Shown here in pieces: positions 23,706 to 32,847 of a stretch of 38,927 nt of DNA. Under the pieces are notes generated by a model. It was not told the DNA's origin. It did not search any database and worked only from the letters and a program-made list of their open reading frames with translations. The stretch lies in contig NZ_LBBT01000271.1 of NCBI RefSeq assembly GCF_001006285.1, positions 1 through 38,927 on the forward strand. The letters are read 5' to 3'. Numbering within the stretch: the first letter of the stretch is position 1; the number at the start of each line of letters is the position of its first letter. The translations under genes were made by a program, and so were the position numbers. The stretch comes from Paraclostridium benzoelyticum (GTDB taxonomy: Bacteria; Bacillota; Clostridia; Peptostreptococcales; Peptostreptococcaceae).

Positions 23706-26702
23706 CTATTTTTTTAACTGAGATGCAAAATTCATCGCATTGCCATCTTGTTCTTTTGCAGCTTCTGCTTCTTTATTTGCTTTTTCTTCTTTATTTTTCT
23801 TTTCATCTATTAATCCAAAATACTGTCCCATAACTTCTCTCATAGGAGGTAGCGCAAGACTACTTGAATTACCCTTAGGTAAAACAGTTACAACAGCTAT
23901 CTCTGGATCATTAGCTGGAGCAAAACCTACTGACCAAGCAAACGATGGATAATCTTGCTTATATGCATCTATTTGTTCATCTGTTAATTTAGGATTTAAT
24001 TCTTTTATTGCTTTTCTTAAATATCTAGCTTTTGTAGCTTCACTATTGTCTGGAACAAATTCAGCCTCTGTCTTTGTATCAGTCTTTTCTTCTTTTTTTC
24101 CAAATAAAGACTTGCTTTCTTTTTCTTCTTTTTGCTTTTCAGCTTTTTGTTCTTTTTCAAACTCTGCTTTAGCTTTTTCATTATATTCTTTTAAAAGTTT
24201 ATTAGCTTCTTTAACAGCATCATCTTTAGATACTCCGTATGAACCCATATGACTAATTAAATAATCATATTCATTTTCTGTAGGTATCTTACCACTTCTT
24301 TCGGCTGTACCAGTTTTTACAGCTGTTTCAATAGGGAAATTAGCAAATACACTTTTTCCTCCACCTATTTTAGCAACTTGTTTCATACCTTGAGTTAAAT
24401 CCTTTAAGTTATTAGGATCCTTAAATGGTATTTTTTCAACCTTATTTGTATCTATCTTAACATCTTTAAAATCACTAGATATAGTTTTATCAACTACAGA
24501 AGCCTCTACTAAATTACCTCCATTAGCTATTGCTGCAACGTATCTAGCTATTTGTGCTGGAGTATATGCATTTTCACCTTGACCTATAGCTAAGTTGAAT
24601 GTATCTGCATCTGACCAATTTCCAAAGTTAAAGTAATTATATTTAGCAAAATCTGCAATTTCTGTAGCTTTATCTTCTTTAACATGAAGTTTTTCAAGTC
24701 TCTCCATAGTTTCATTTCTTGAAGGATTGTCTTTAGTCCAACTTGCAATTTCATCAATTCTTTTATTGTATTCATCTGGGTTTTTAGCTTTTGTTATATC
24801 TGTAAAAGCATCCCTCATTTTCTTATCTAATTCTATTCTTAGAGAGTTTTCTGTATTTTTAAGCTTATCTTCTTTATTTGGAACTTGTCCTTTACTTTCT
24901 CCTACTTCAGATTGAAGACCAGTATTATCATTTAATCCAAATAATTTTGCATATTCTAGTATTTTCTCAGGACCTGTGTCTATCCCAAGTTTTTCTTTTG
25001 ACTGCCAGTTATATCCAGTTCCAACAGTATAGAAATAAATATTACAAGATTCTTGTATAGCTTTATATAAATTTGTATATCCGTGGTTTCCTCTACCATG
25101 ATGCCATACATAATCGGCAAACGGTCTATTACCAAGATAAATTACTCCTGGGTCATTTATAGCATAATTTGGGCTTAAACCACCTTCTAATGCTGCCATA
25201 CCTGTTACCATCTTAAATGTAGATCCCGGTTGGAATGCTCCATTTGTAACCAGGTTATTTAAAGGATTTGCCGATAAAACATCATTAGGATTTTTAGGTT
25301 GTAATTTTTTATATTCCTCGGATGATATTCCTGTTGCAAATAAGTTTGGATCGTAATTAGGGTAACTAGACGAAGCTAATATATCTCCAGTTTTGACATC
25401 AATTACTAGCATAGCTCCAGAGTCTAAATATGGAGCTGTTTTTCCTGCTGTACTATAGTTTCCAAATACACTATTAAACGTTCCACCCGCTCTTGCTGCT
25501 TTTATTATTTTTTCTAATGAATCATCAGATACCTTTTGTAAATCTTTATCTATACTAAGATATACAGTGTCTCCAGATTTTGGTTCTTTTACATCTAACT
25601 CTTTACTTACTCTACCAACAGAGTCAACCTCAACCTTTTTGTATCCATCTTCGCCTTTTAACTTATCTTCGTAATATCTTTCAATACCTGTTTTTCCTAC
25701 TATGTCACTTTTACTATATCTTGCATCTCCATCTTCTTGCTTTTTAGCAAGTTCATCTTCTGAAATTTTCCCCATAGTCCCTAAGGTATGAGATGCTAAG
25801 TTCTTTTCAGGATATTCCCTAACTGGTTCTTTTGCTACTGATACTCCTGGAAATTCTATAGCTCTTTCTTCTATTTCAGATATAGTTTTTTCATTTACAT
25901 CTTTTGCTATTGTTACAGGTTTGTATTGAACAAACCCTTGAGATTTAAGTGCATCTCTAACAATCATTATTTTTCTAGCATCTGTGTTAGATAAGCTACC
26001 AGGTATTTCATAATATTTTCTAATTTCTTTAAATGCATTTTTTGAATTAATATTTATATTGTCTATCTTATATCCTTTTAGCCAGTCTTCTTTATTTCTT
26101 TGCTCTGTAAACTTCCAGTCTTTAACTAAAATTGGAGGATATATACCTACAGAGTTTAATTTTTTCTGAATTTCAGCTGGTTCTAAATTTCTTACAGATG
26201 AATCTATTTTATTTTCCTTTATAGCTTTATCAACTATATAGTAAAAAGTTTCTTTAGCATTTAATTCCAACGGAACTTCATTTTCCAATTTATAATCTCT
26301 TATTTTCTTGTCAAATGTATAGAAGTACTTTCCATTTTCTACGTATATAGGAAATTCATCTATAAATTCTTCTTTATTTTTTTCTAATAAATTGATTAGC
26401 TCCAATGAAATTTCATTAGCTTTAGTTTTTCCATTTTTATCTTTTTTGTTAACTCCATCATTAGACACATGAATAGTGAAAGAGTTTCTGTTAGAAGCTA
26501 GTGTACGCCCATATCTATCTTTTATTTCTCCTCTTGGAGCCTTTATCGGAATCTCTTTATATGTTTTATTACTAGCTAACTCATTATAATGTTCATGTTT
26601 AAATGTCGTCATATATATAATTTTTGCAAGTATAATACATAGAACTACAATAATTATATACTTTATTATATCAAGTCTATCAAATCTTTTATTTTCATCC
26701 AT
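23706..26702 (-). CDS. mrdA: Class B penicillin-binding protein 2 (elongasome transpeptidase) with large insertions
   Basis: A 998-residue membrane-anchored transpeptidase that cross-links wall peptides with RodA. TM at 12-32, then the non-catalytic pedestal (IPIKAPRGEIKDRYGRTLASN near 51). The transpeptidase domain has the STFK box (S494, K497), SCN (552-554) and KTGT (796-799). Typical class B proteins are about 600-720 residues. The extra length comes from an extended pedestal (about 90-260), an insert of about 90 residues after the SxN motif (600-690) and about 100 residues after KTG (820-920) that includes a Lys/Glu-rich linker at 835-880, plus a charged tail. Similar long PBP2 proteins occur in Clostridioides. 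Confidence 0.93.
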   Translation of the reverse strand: MDENKRFDRLDIIKYIIIVVLCIILAKIIYMTTFKHEHYNELASNKTYKEIPIKAPRGEIKDRYGRTLASNRNSFTIHVSNDGVNKKDKNGKTKANEISLELINLLEKNKEEFIDEFPIYVENGKYFYTFDKKIRDYKLENEVPLELNAKETFYYIVDKAIKENKIDSSVRNLEPAEIQKKLNSVGIYPPILVKDWKFTEQRNKEDWLKGYKIDNININSKNAFKEIRKYYEIPGSLSNTDARKIMIVRDALKSQGFVQYKPVTIAKDVNEKTISEIEERAIEFPGVSVAKEPVREYPEKNLASHTLGTMGKISEDELAKKQEDGDARYSKSDIVGKTGIERYYEDKLKGEDGYKKVEVDSVGRVSKELDVKEPKSGDTVYLSIDKDLQKVSDDSLEKIIKAARAGGTFNSVFGNYSTAGKTAPYLDSGAMLVIDVKTGDILASSSYPNYDPNLFATGISSEEYKKLQPKNPNDVLSANPLNNLVTNGAFQPGSTFKMVTGMAALEGGLSPNYAINDPGVIYLGNRPFADYVWHHGRGNHGYTNLYKAIQESCNIYFYTVGTGYNWQSKEKLGIDTGPEKILEYAKLFGLNDNTGLQSEVGESKGQVPNKEDKLKNTENSLRIELDKKMRDAFTDITKAKNPDEYNKRIDEIASWTKDNPSRNETMERLEKLHVKEDKATEIADFAKYNYFNFGNWSDADTFNLAIGQGENAYTPAQIARYVAAIANGGNLVEASVVDKTISSDFKDVKIDTNKVEKIPFKDPNNLKDLTQGMKQVAKIGGGKSVFANFPIETAVKTGTAERSGKIPTENEYDYLISHMGSYGVSKDDAVKEANKLLKEYNEKAKAEFEKEQKAEKQKEEKESKSLFGKKEEKTDTKTEAEFVPDNSEATKARYLRKAIKELNPKLTDEQIDAYKQDYPSFAWSVGFAPANDPEIAVVTVLPKGNSSSLALPPMREVMGQYFGLIDEKKNKEEKANKEAEAAKEQDGNAMNFASQLKK

Positions 26703-26712
26703 TTAATCACCA

Positions 26713-27201
26713 CTAATCTCTTTTCAATTTAAGGATTGACCCCTTGAAAACGTAATAAAAAATTAAACTACCTATACTATTTACAAGTGGCACTGTACAT
26801 ATCCCCTTAACGAAGATATGTAAAATATCATAAGTCTGGTATACCGTCCCTAAAAGAACTATATTTACAATAGAATCTATTAAACTTGTTATAAAAACTA
26901 ATGCAAAAACAGTTATATAGCTATTTTTATATATTTTATCATTTAAATTGCTTATTCCGTATGCTATTACAGCTAAAATCAAAGCATTAACGCCAAATAT
27001 ACTACCCATTGCTATATCTTTTACAAAACCTAATAAAATAGCTATTGTAACAGCTTCTATATCATCTAAGTACAAAGATATTATCGTCATATATATTAGA
27101 AGAAAGTTTACACTAACTCCAAGTATATCAACATAATTAGTGATACTACCTTCTACTATGACTATCAAAACACCAATAAGAAAAAGTAATATTCTTTTCA
27201 T
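26713..27201 (-). CDS. mreD: Rod shape-determining protein MreD
   Basis: A 162-residue integral membrane protein with five or six TM helices and short loops. Sequence conservation in MreD is low; the call rests on size, topology and position directly between mreC and mrdA. The GAIFxVNAL-like segment MGSIFGVNALILAVIAYGIS fits the family. AAGGAGA stands before the ATG. Confidence 0.88.
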   Translation of the reverse strand: MKRILLFLIGVLIVIVEGSITNYVDILGVSVNFLLIYMTIISLYLDDIEAVTIAILLGFVKDIAMGSIFGVNALILAVIAYGISNLNDKIYKNSYITVFALVFITSLIDSIVNIVLLGTVYQTYDILHIFVKGICTVPLVNSIGSLIFYYVFKGSILKLKRD

Positions 27202-27216
27202 TTGTAGTTTCTCCTT

Positions 27217-28098
27217 CTAATTTATATTTCTTGGTTCGATAACTACAACATCATCAATGTTTTTGAAGTCGGCATATGGTTTTACTATTACATTTTTTAA
27301 ACCTTTGTTCTTGTCATCAATAACTTTTTCAACTGTTCCAATAGGTATTGATTGTGGATATAGACCTAGTCCTGATGTCACAACAACATCTCCCGGAAGT
27401 ACATCATATGAAGTTGAGAACATATAACCTTCTAATAAACCTTCTGCTTTATAGTTTTTATTTTCATTAGCCTCCTGACTTATTACTCCTTTACTTTTAG
27501 GATCTTTTAGTAATTGGAAGCTTACTGATGATTTTGTATCTAATAAAGAAATAGCTTTACTATAGTTATCAGAAACTTCGTAAACAACCCCAACCAATCC
27601 ATTTCCTCCAACTACAACGCTATCTTTTTTAACTCCATCGTTCTTTCCTGCACCTATTACAAATGACTTATACCAATTTCCATCATTTTTCCCTACTACT
27701 TGTGCACTTATCATATTCTTTTTGTATTTTTCATCTATAAAGTTTAGTGATTTTTTTAAACTTTGCAGAGATTGAGCAGTCGATGATTCTTCTTTTAAAT
27801 TAATTATTTCTTGTTTTAATTTTTCATTTTCTTTTTCTAATTTGTCAACTTTATTTGCATTTTCTTTAAATTTAAATATGTTGCTTGTACCGTCTTTAAT
27901 AAAAGTAAATCCTTTGTTTAAGTTACTTTCAATTGCTGATATCGAACTTAATACAACTCCACTTCCTTTAATTCCACCTTTAGAGTATCTGCCTATTGAT
28001 ATTCCTACAATTCCAATTAAAGTGATAGCAACCCCTATAGTTGCTACCACTTTAACGTTATATTTTCTATTATTTTTTTTCTTATTATTTAGTTTCAC
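27217..28098 (-). CDS. mreC: Rod shape-determining protein MreC
   Basis: A 293-residue protein with a short cytoplasmic basic N-terminus, TM at about 18-36, a coiled coil at about 77-115 (KVDKLEKENEKLKQEIINLKEE) and two beta-barrel domains with VGKNDGNWYKSFVIGAG, GLVGVVYEV and DVVVTSGLG. It scaffolds the elongasome outside the membrane and activates PBP2. The start is GTG at 28098 with a GGTGAT-like site, and no ATG close by could serve. Confidence 0.95.
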   Translation of the reverse strand: MKLNNKKKNNRKYNVKVVATIGVAITLIGIVGISIGRYSKGGIKGSGVVLSSISAIESNLNKGFTFIKDGTSNIFKFKENANKVDKLEKENEKLKQEIINLKEESSTAQSLQSLKKSLNFIDEKYKKNMISAQVVGKNDGNWYKSFVIGAGKNDGVKKDSVVVGGNGLVGVVYEVSDNYSKAISLLDTKSSVSFQLLKDPKSKGVISQEANENKNYKAEGLLEGYMFSTSYDVLPGDVVVTSGLGLYPQSIPIGTVEKVIDDKNKGLKNVIVKPYADFKNIDDVVVIEPRNIN

Positions 28099-28116
28099 CC
28101 TATCACCAACTTTAAA

Positions 28117-29190
28117 TTATCTTCTACTATTGTTCATCATTAATACTTTTTCAAATATTTCTTGATCTTCTACAGATTTTCCAGTACCTAATGCAACGCA
28201 GTCTAAAGGATTTTCAGCTATATGAACAGGCATTCCAGTTTGCTCTTTTACTAACTTGTCAAGCCCTCTAAGTAAAGCTCCACCTCCAGTTAGCATTATT
28301 CCGTTTTCCATTATATCTGAAGATAATTCTGGTGGAGTTTTTTCTAAAGTTGATTTAATAGCATCTACTATAGATGTTATAGGCTCTTTTAATGCTTCTC
28401 TAACTTGTGATGATGATATATGCTCAGTTTTAGGAAGTCCTGATATTAAGTCTCTACCTCTTATTTGCATAGTTTCTTCTGAATCCTCTTTAAACGTTGA
28501 TCCTATTTGTATTTTAACGTCTTCTGCTGTTCTTTCACCTATCATTAAGTTGTACTCTTTTTTAACATAGTTTACTATAGACTCGTCAAACTCATCTCCA
28601 CCTACTCTTATAGATTTAGCAGTAACTATACCACCTAAAGATATTACAGCTATTTCTGAAGTACCTCCACCTATATCTACTACCATGTTTCCTTCTGGCT
28701 CTTCAACTCTAAGTCCAGCTCCTATAGCAGCTGCCATAGGTTCTTCTATAAGATATGCATCTCTTGCTCCTGCTTGTCTAGCAGCTTCTTCTATAGCTCT
28801 CTTTTCTACTTCTGTTACACCGAAAGGTACACATATTGCTATTCTTGGACTAACTACACCTTTGTTAGATGCTGCTTTTTTTATAAAGTAGCTTAACATT
28901 GCTTGCGTAACATCGAAATCTGCTATAACTCCGTCTTTCATAGGTCTTATAGCTACTATGTTTCCAGGTGTTCTACCTATCATTCTTTTCGCTTCTTCTC
29001 CAACTGCTAAAACAGACTTGCTATCATCTCTTATAGCTACAACTGAAGGTTCTCTAACTACTATACCTTGTCCTTTTATGTAAACTAATGTATTTGCTGT
29101 TCCTAAATCTATTCCCATGTCCTTAGACATTTTATTAAATCCAAATAAAGATTTGAATCCTTTTTTCTCTTTCTTTTCTTTCTTTGCCAT
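28117..29190 (-). CDS. mreB: Actin-like rod shape protein MreB
   Basis: A 357-residue MreB. Actin-fold phosphate loops [10 protein letters not shown] (phosphate 1), [13 protein letters not shown] (phosphate 2) and [12 protein letters not shown] (adenosine) are present. The N-terminal 20 residues are an unusually lysine-rich leader ([10 protein letters not shown]) before the canonical start of the fold at about M20, perhaps acting in membrane contact. AAAGGAG precedes the ATG. It guides the elongasome along the cell circumference. Confidence 0.97.
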   Translation of the reverse strand: MAKKEKKEKKGFKSLFGFNKMSKDMGIDLGTANTLVYIKGQGIVVREPSVVAIRDDSKSVLAVGEEAKRMIGRTPGNIVAIRPMKDGVIADFDVTQAMLSYFIKKAASNKGVVSPRIAICVPFGVTEVEKRAIEEAARQAGARDAYLIEEPMAAAIGAGLRVEEPEGNMVVDIGGGTSEIAVISLGGIVTAKSIRVGGDEFDESIVNYVKKEYNLMIGERTAEDVKIQIGSTFKEDSEETMQIRGRDLISGLPKTEHISSSQVREALKEPITSIVDAIKSTLEKTPPELSSDIMENGIMLTGGGALLRGLDKLVKEQTGMPVHIAENPLDCVALGTGKSVEDQEIFEKVLMMNNSRR

Positions 29191-29218
29191 AATTTCAAGC
29201 TCCTTTCACATATATCCA

Positions 29219-29914
29219 TCAAATTATCATATTTTCCTTAAAACTGTAATAAAGCCCATCACCTATTATTATATGGTCAATGACTTCAATACCTATTAAT
29301 TCGCCACATTTTACTAATCTAGACGTTACATTCTTATCTTCATGAGATGGTTCAATTGATCCTGATGGATGATTATGCATAAGAATAATTTTATTACTAC
29401 TTCTTTTTATAGCTTCTCTAAACACTTCTCTTGGATGAACCACTGACATGTTAAGAGTTCCTACCGAAACATCTATATCACATATTACTTCGTTTTTTGT
29501 ATTCAAAAGAATTGTTTTAAAAACTTCTTTATTTAAATACCGTAAACTATCCATGTAATATTTATAAATATCCCATGGGTTTGTGATTTTATATTTTGTG
29601 GGTTTTGCACTAGCTATTCTTATACCTAATTCTAAAGCCGCTTTTATTTGCGCCGCTTTAGATAATCCTATACCATCAATTTCACATAACTCTTGTATAG
29701 TTATATCATTTAGCCATCTTATTCCTTGTCGATCTTTATTTATTATATAATTTGCTAATTCTAAAACACTTTGTTTTTTAGTTCCTGTCCTCAAAATGAT
29801 TGCTAATAATTCAGCATTAGATAAGCTTTTTTCTCCTTGTGTAAGCATTTTTTCTCTAGGTCTTTCTTCTAATGCCATCTCCTTTACACTAATACATAAA
29901 TTTGATGACTCCAT
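29219..29914 (-). CDS. radC: JAMM/MPN-domain protein RadC
   Basis: About 231 residues. N-terminal helix-hairpin-helix-like region (EKMLTQGEKSLSNAELLAIILRTGT, then IDGIGLSKAAQI), and C-terminal JAMM metalloprotease-fold domain with HNHPSGSIEPSHED near 190. GGAGG stands nine bases before the ATG at 29914; a TTG three bases further up could also be used. The old link with DNA repair is doubtful and the substrate is not known. It sits between maf and mreB, as in Bacillus. Confidence 0.93.
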   Translation of the reverse strand: MESSNLCISVKEMALEERPREKMLTQGEKSLSNAELLAIILRTGTKKQSVLELANYIINKDRQGIRWLNDITIQELCEIDGIGLSKAAQIKAALELGIRIASAKPTKYKITNPWDIYKYYMDSLRYLNKEVFKTILLNTKNEVICDIDVSVGTLNMSVVHPREVFREAIKRSSNKIILMHNHPSGSIEPSHEDKNVTSRLVKCGELIGIEVIDHIIIGDGLYYSFKENMII

Positions 29915-29934
29915 CAAAAACTACCTCCCTAGAA

Positions 29935-30513
29935 TTATTTAAAAAGATTTATTTTAAAATTTATTTTAAGAATATCACTTAACTTAGATATTGGTAATCC
30001 AACTATATTAAAATAATCTCCCTTTATTTCTTCAACTAATAGAGCTCCATATCCCTGTATCCCATAGGATCCAGCTTTATCCAAGCACTCTTTAGTATTT
30101 ATGTAATCCTTTATGTCTTGGTCAGTTAATTTTTTAAATTTAACATTACTTATAGCATAGTCCACTATCTTCTTTTCCTTTTCTAAGTTTACTATGCTCA
30201 TTCCTGTTATTACCTGATGTTCTCTATTTGATAATTTGCTTAACATATCAAAAGCTTCTTCTTCATTTTTAGGTTTCCCTAAAATTTCATTGTCTAAAAC
30301 AACAATCGTGTCAGCTCCAATAACTAAGTCACTTGGATTATTTTGAGCAACACTCATACATTTTTCAAATGCTAGTCTTAAAACTAGTTGTATAGGCTCC
30401 TCATCTTCAAATATTCTTTCATCTATATCACTACTTATGACAGAAAATTTAAGATTTGCATTTTCTAAAATTTCTCGTCTTCTAGGCGATCCTGATGCCA
30501 ATATTATATTCAT
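29935..30513 (-). CDS. maf: Maf-family nucleoside triphosphate pyrophosphatase
   Basis: A 192-residue house-cleaning NTP pyrophosphatase. The N-terminal LASGSPRRREIL, the SDIDERIFEDEEP and GADTIVVLDNEILGKPKNEEEA motifs, and DKAGSYGIQGYGA are diagnostic; the aspartate of GADT is catalytic. Known members hydrolyse dTTP, UTP or modified nucleotides and affect septum formation. First gene of the maf-radC-mre-mrdA-min-rodA-mgsA operon. Confidence 0.96.
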   Translation of the reverse strand: MNIILASGSPRRREILENANLKFSVISSDIDERIFEDEEPIQLVLRLAFEKCMSVAQNNPSDLVIGADTIVVLDNEILGKPKNEEEAFDMLSKLSNREHQVITGMSIVNLEKEKKIVDYAISNVKFKKLTDQDIKDYINTKECLDKAGSYGIQGYGALLVEEIKGDYFNIVGLPISKLSDILKINFKINLFK

Positions 30514-30549
30514 TAATTCACCTCATTTTTGATACTTATTTAGTTTATC

Positions 30550-30587
30550 ATTATATTGTAAAAAATTCAACGTTAATGTCGAACGTT
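30550..30587 (-). promoter_or_regulatory. Candidate promoter and paired AACGTT sites ahead of maf
   Basis: On the minus strand TATAAT (30555-30550) lies about 37 bases before the maf start; no strong -35 matches at 17 bases. Two copies of the palindrome AACGTT (30569-30574 and 30582-30587) sit 13 bases apart just upstream, where an activator could bind. This is the likely entry point for the cell-shape operon. Confidence 0.4.
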
Positions 30588-30633
30588 TTTGTTACACTCT
30601 AGTTACAATTTTTATTTTTTCTAAAAAAAATAG

Positions 30634-30659
30634 GAGATATGGAAAAATATCCATATCTC
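30634..30659 (-). terminator. Terminator of the rnf operon
   Basis: A 10-bp stem (30634-30643 with 30650-30659) with a six-base loop. On the minus strand it is followed by CTATTTTTTTT. It lies between the rnfB stop and the maf promoter. Confidence 0.9.
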
Positions 30660-30672
30660 TATAATATCCACA

Positions 30673-31644
30673 TTATAAAATTTTAATAGCCTTTTTAGGA
30701 CATTTTTGAACACATAGATGACATCCTACACATTTGTCTGTATCTACCTTATGCTTTTCTTTTAACTCTCCTGAAATTGCATCAAACTTACATTGTTTTT
30801 TACATATAGTACAACCTACACACTTATCTTCTTCGATTGCAACTTTCTTTCTATCATTTAAATTACCTTTTATTGCTTTTGTTGGACATTTCTCAACACA
30901 TATCATACATTGTACGCATTTACTATAATCGATTTTAGCTATTTTATCTTCTACATGTATAGCGTCAAATGGACACGATTTCTCACATATTCCACAACCT
31001 ATACAACCTACACTACATTTATCTTTTACAGCTTTACCAAAATCTTTGCTATTGCAAGATACAAATACTTTGTTTTTAACAGGTTTTTCAGTTATTAACC
31101 CTTTAGGACAAACGTCCATACACTTACCACAAAGTACGCATTTTTCCTCATCTATCACAGCTACTCCATCTATCAATTTAATTGCATCAAACTGACAAAC
31201 GCTTACGCATGTTCCAAGTCCTAAACATCCATATTTACAATCTTTAGAACCTCCATTTAAAGCACTTGCTGCTCTACAATCATTTATGCCTTCATATAAA
31301 TACTTTTCTTTTGAAACAGAACAGTTTCCGCTACATATAATATTAGCTACTTTCTTTTCACCCTCTTCTGATGATACACCCATTATTTCTCCTATTTTAG
31401 TTGCACATTCGCTACCTCCAACAGGACAACCATTTACAGGTGCATTTCCTTCAACTATAGCACTTGCTAAACCTCCACATCCTGGGAATCCGCATCCTCC
31501 GCAGTTTGCCCCAGGTAATGCTTCAAGTATAGCTTCTACTCTTTCATCAACTTCAACCGCAAACTTCTTAGAAGCATACGCCAAGATTGCTCCAAATATT
31601 AACCCCATTACACCTAAAACTAAAATTGAATTAATTATAGCCAA
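30673..31644 (-). CDS. rnfB: Rnf complex electron-transfer subunit RnfB
   Basis: A 323-residue iron-sulfur protein; it takes electrons from ferredoxin and feeds the membrane complex. One N-terminal TM (about 5-23). The first cluster uses C48, C51, C56 and C73 (CGGCGFPGC). Three two-cluster ferredoxin modules follow: C136/140/146/150 with C169/172/175/179, C214/217/220/224 with C243/246/249/253, and C275/278/281/285 with C305/308/311/315. That is seven clusters by motif. The start is TTG at 31644 with GGGGTGAG upstream, giving the TM helix directly. Last gene of rnfCDGEAB. Confidence 0.95.
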   Translation of the reverse strand: MAIINSILVLGVMGLIFGAILAYASKKFAVEVDERVEAILEALPGANCGGCGFPGCGGLASAIVEGNAPVNGCPVGGSECATKIGEIMGVSSEEGEKKVANIICSGNCSVSKEKYLYEGINDCRAASALNGGSKDCKYGCLGLGTCVSVCQFDAIKLIDGVAVIDEEKCVLCGKCMDVCPKGLITEKPVKNKVFVSCNSKDFGKAVKDKCSVGCIGCGICEKSCPFDAIHVEDKIAKIDYSKCVQCMICVEKCPTKAIKGNLNDRKKVAIEEDKCVGCTICKKQCKFDAISGELKEKHKVDTDKCVGCHLCVQKCPKKAIKIL

Positions 31645-31660
31645 TTATCTCACCCCTAAC

Positions 31661-32236
31661 TTATAGCTTTATAAGACCTGCAAAGCCTAAAAATGCTATT
31701 GACATTAAACTTGCTGATATTAATGTTATTGGAAATCCTTTAAAGCTTTCTGGAATATCTGCTAATTCTAATCTTTCTCTTATACCTGCAAATAAAACTA
31801 TAGCCAAAGTAAATCCTACACCTGCTCCAAATCCATTTACCATAGTTTCAACTAAGTTATATCCATTTTGAACATTAACTAAAGCTATACCTAAAACTGC
31901 ACAGTTTGTAGTTATTAGAGGTAAAAATACTCCTAGTGCTTGGTATAAAGATGGACTCATTTTTTGTATTACCATTTCAACAAACTGAACTATAGATGCT
32001 ATTACTAGTATAAAAGCTATCGTTTGTAAAAATTGATTATTAGTTATTTCTAATATTTTTTGTACGAAATATGTTATAAAAGATGCTAGTGTTAAAACAA
32101 ATGTAACTGCAACTCCCATACCTACTGCTGTATCCACTTTTTTAGAAACTCCTAAAAACGGACATATTCCTAAGAATTGAGATGTTATAACGTTGTTAAC
32201 TAATACAACACTTAAAAATAAAAGTATTAAATTCAT
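31661..32236 (-). CDS. rnfA: Rnf complex membrane subunit RnfA
   Basis: A 191-residue protein with six TM helices. Family motifs: [14 protein letters not shown] with its cysteine (binds the intramembrane iron-sulfur centre shared with RnfE), and [12 protein letters not shown] with the second conserved cysteine. It is homologous to RnfE, with opposite topology. AGGAGGG precedes the ATG. Confidence 0.96.
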   Translation of the reverse strand: MNLILLFLSVVLVNNVITSQFLGICPFLGVSKKVDTAVGMGVAVTFVLTLASFITYFVQKILEITNNQFLQTIAFILVIASIVQFVEMVIQKMSPSLYQALGVFLPLITTNCAVLGIALVNVQNGYNLVETMVNGFGAGVGFTLAIVLFAGIRERLELADIPESFKGFPITLISASLMSIAFLGFAGLIKL

Positions 32237-32247
32237 ATATATCCCTC

Positions 32248-32844
32248 CTAATTAGCTTTCTTATCTTTTAATTTATTGAATCCTGCAAGTAAAAATCCTA
32301 ATGTTAGGAAAGCTCCTGGAGGTAATATAAATAATAAAGCCGGTTGGAAAGATGCTCCAAATAAAGTAAATCCAAATAAACTACCATTTCCAAGTATTTC
32401 TCTTATAGATCCTAATACTGTTAATGATAATGCAAATCCAAGACCCATACCTACTCCATCAACTGCTGACGCACCTGGTTTATTTTTAGATGCAAAACTC
32501 TCTGCACGAGCTAATATTAAACAGTTAACAACTATTAATGGTATAAATAGCCCTAATGCTTTATCAAGTGCTGGTATATATGCTTTAAGCAACATTCCAA
32601 CCATAGTAACAAATGTAGCAATTACTACTATAAAAGCTGGAATTCTTATCTTAGATGGTACAAATTTTCTCATCATAGATATAACTACATTAGAACAAAC
32701 TAGTACTGCAGTAGTTGAAAGCCCCATACCTAATCCATTTATAGCTGAAGTTGTAACCGCTAACGTAGGACACATACCTATTACTTGAACAAGCACTGGG
32801 TTTTCATCTACTAATCCATTTTTAATTATTTTTCCTAAACCCAT
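32248..32844 (-). CDS. rnfE: Rnf complex membrane subunit RnfE
   Basis: A 198-residue protein with six TM helices. [17 protein letters not shown] and [13 protein letters not shown] hold the two cysteines that pair with those of RnfA. The ribosome binding site (ACGGGGGAAT) lies inside the end of rnfG, so the two are translationally linked. It ends in a short lysine-rich tail. Confidence 0.96.
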   Translation of the reverse strand: MGLGKIIKNGLVDENPVLVQVIGMCPTLAVTTSAINGLGMGLSTTAVLVCSNVVISMMRKFVPSKIRIPAFIVVIATFVTMVGMLLKAYIPALDKALGLFIPLIVVNCLILARAESFASKNKPGASAVDGVGMGLGFALSLTVLGSIREILGNGSLFGFTLFGASFQPALLFILPPGAFLTLGFLLAGFNKLKDKKAN

Positions 32845-32847
32845 ATT

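Noticed and set aside
23167..23833. Plus-strand ORFs opposite minC and mrdA
   Set aside because: Their products are low-complexity, hydrophobic or serine/phenylalanine-rich strings, as expected opposite lysine-rich AT-biased genes. They lack ribosome binding sites, and the minus-strand genes fully explain the sequence.
32276..32788. A 170-codon plus-strand ORF opposite rnfE
   Set aside because: Long only because rnfE is rich in glycine, alanine and valine codons that avoid stops on the other strand. No ribosome binding site and no recognisable domain.
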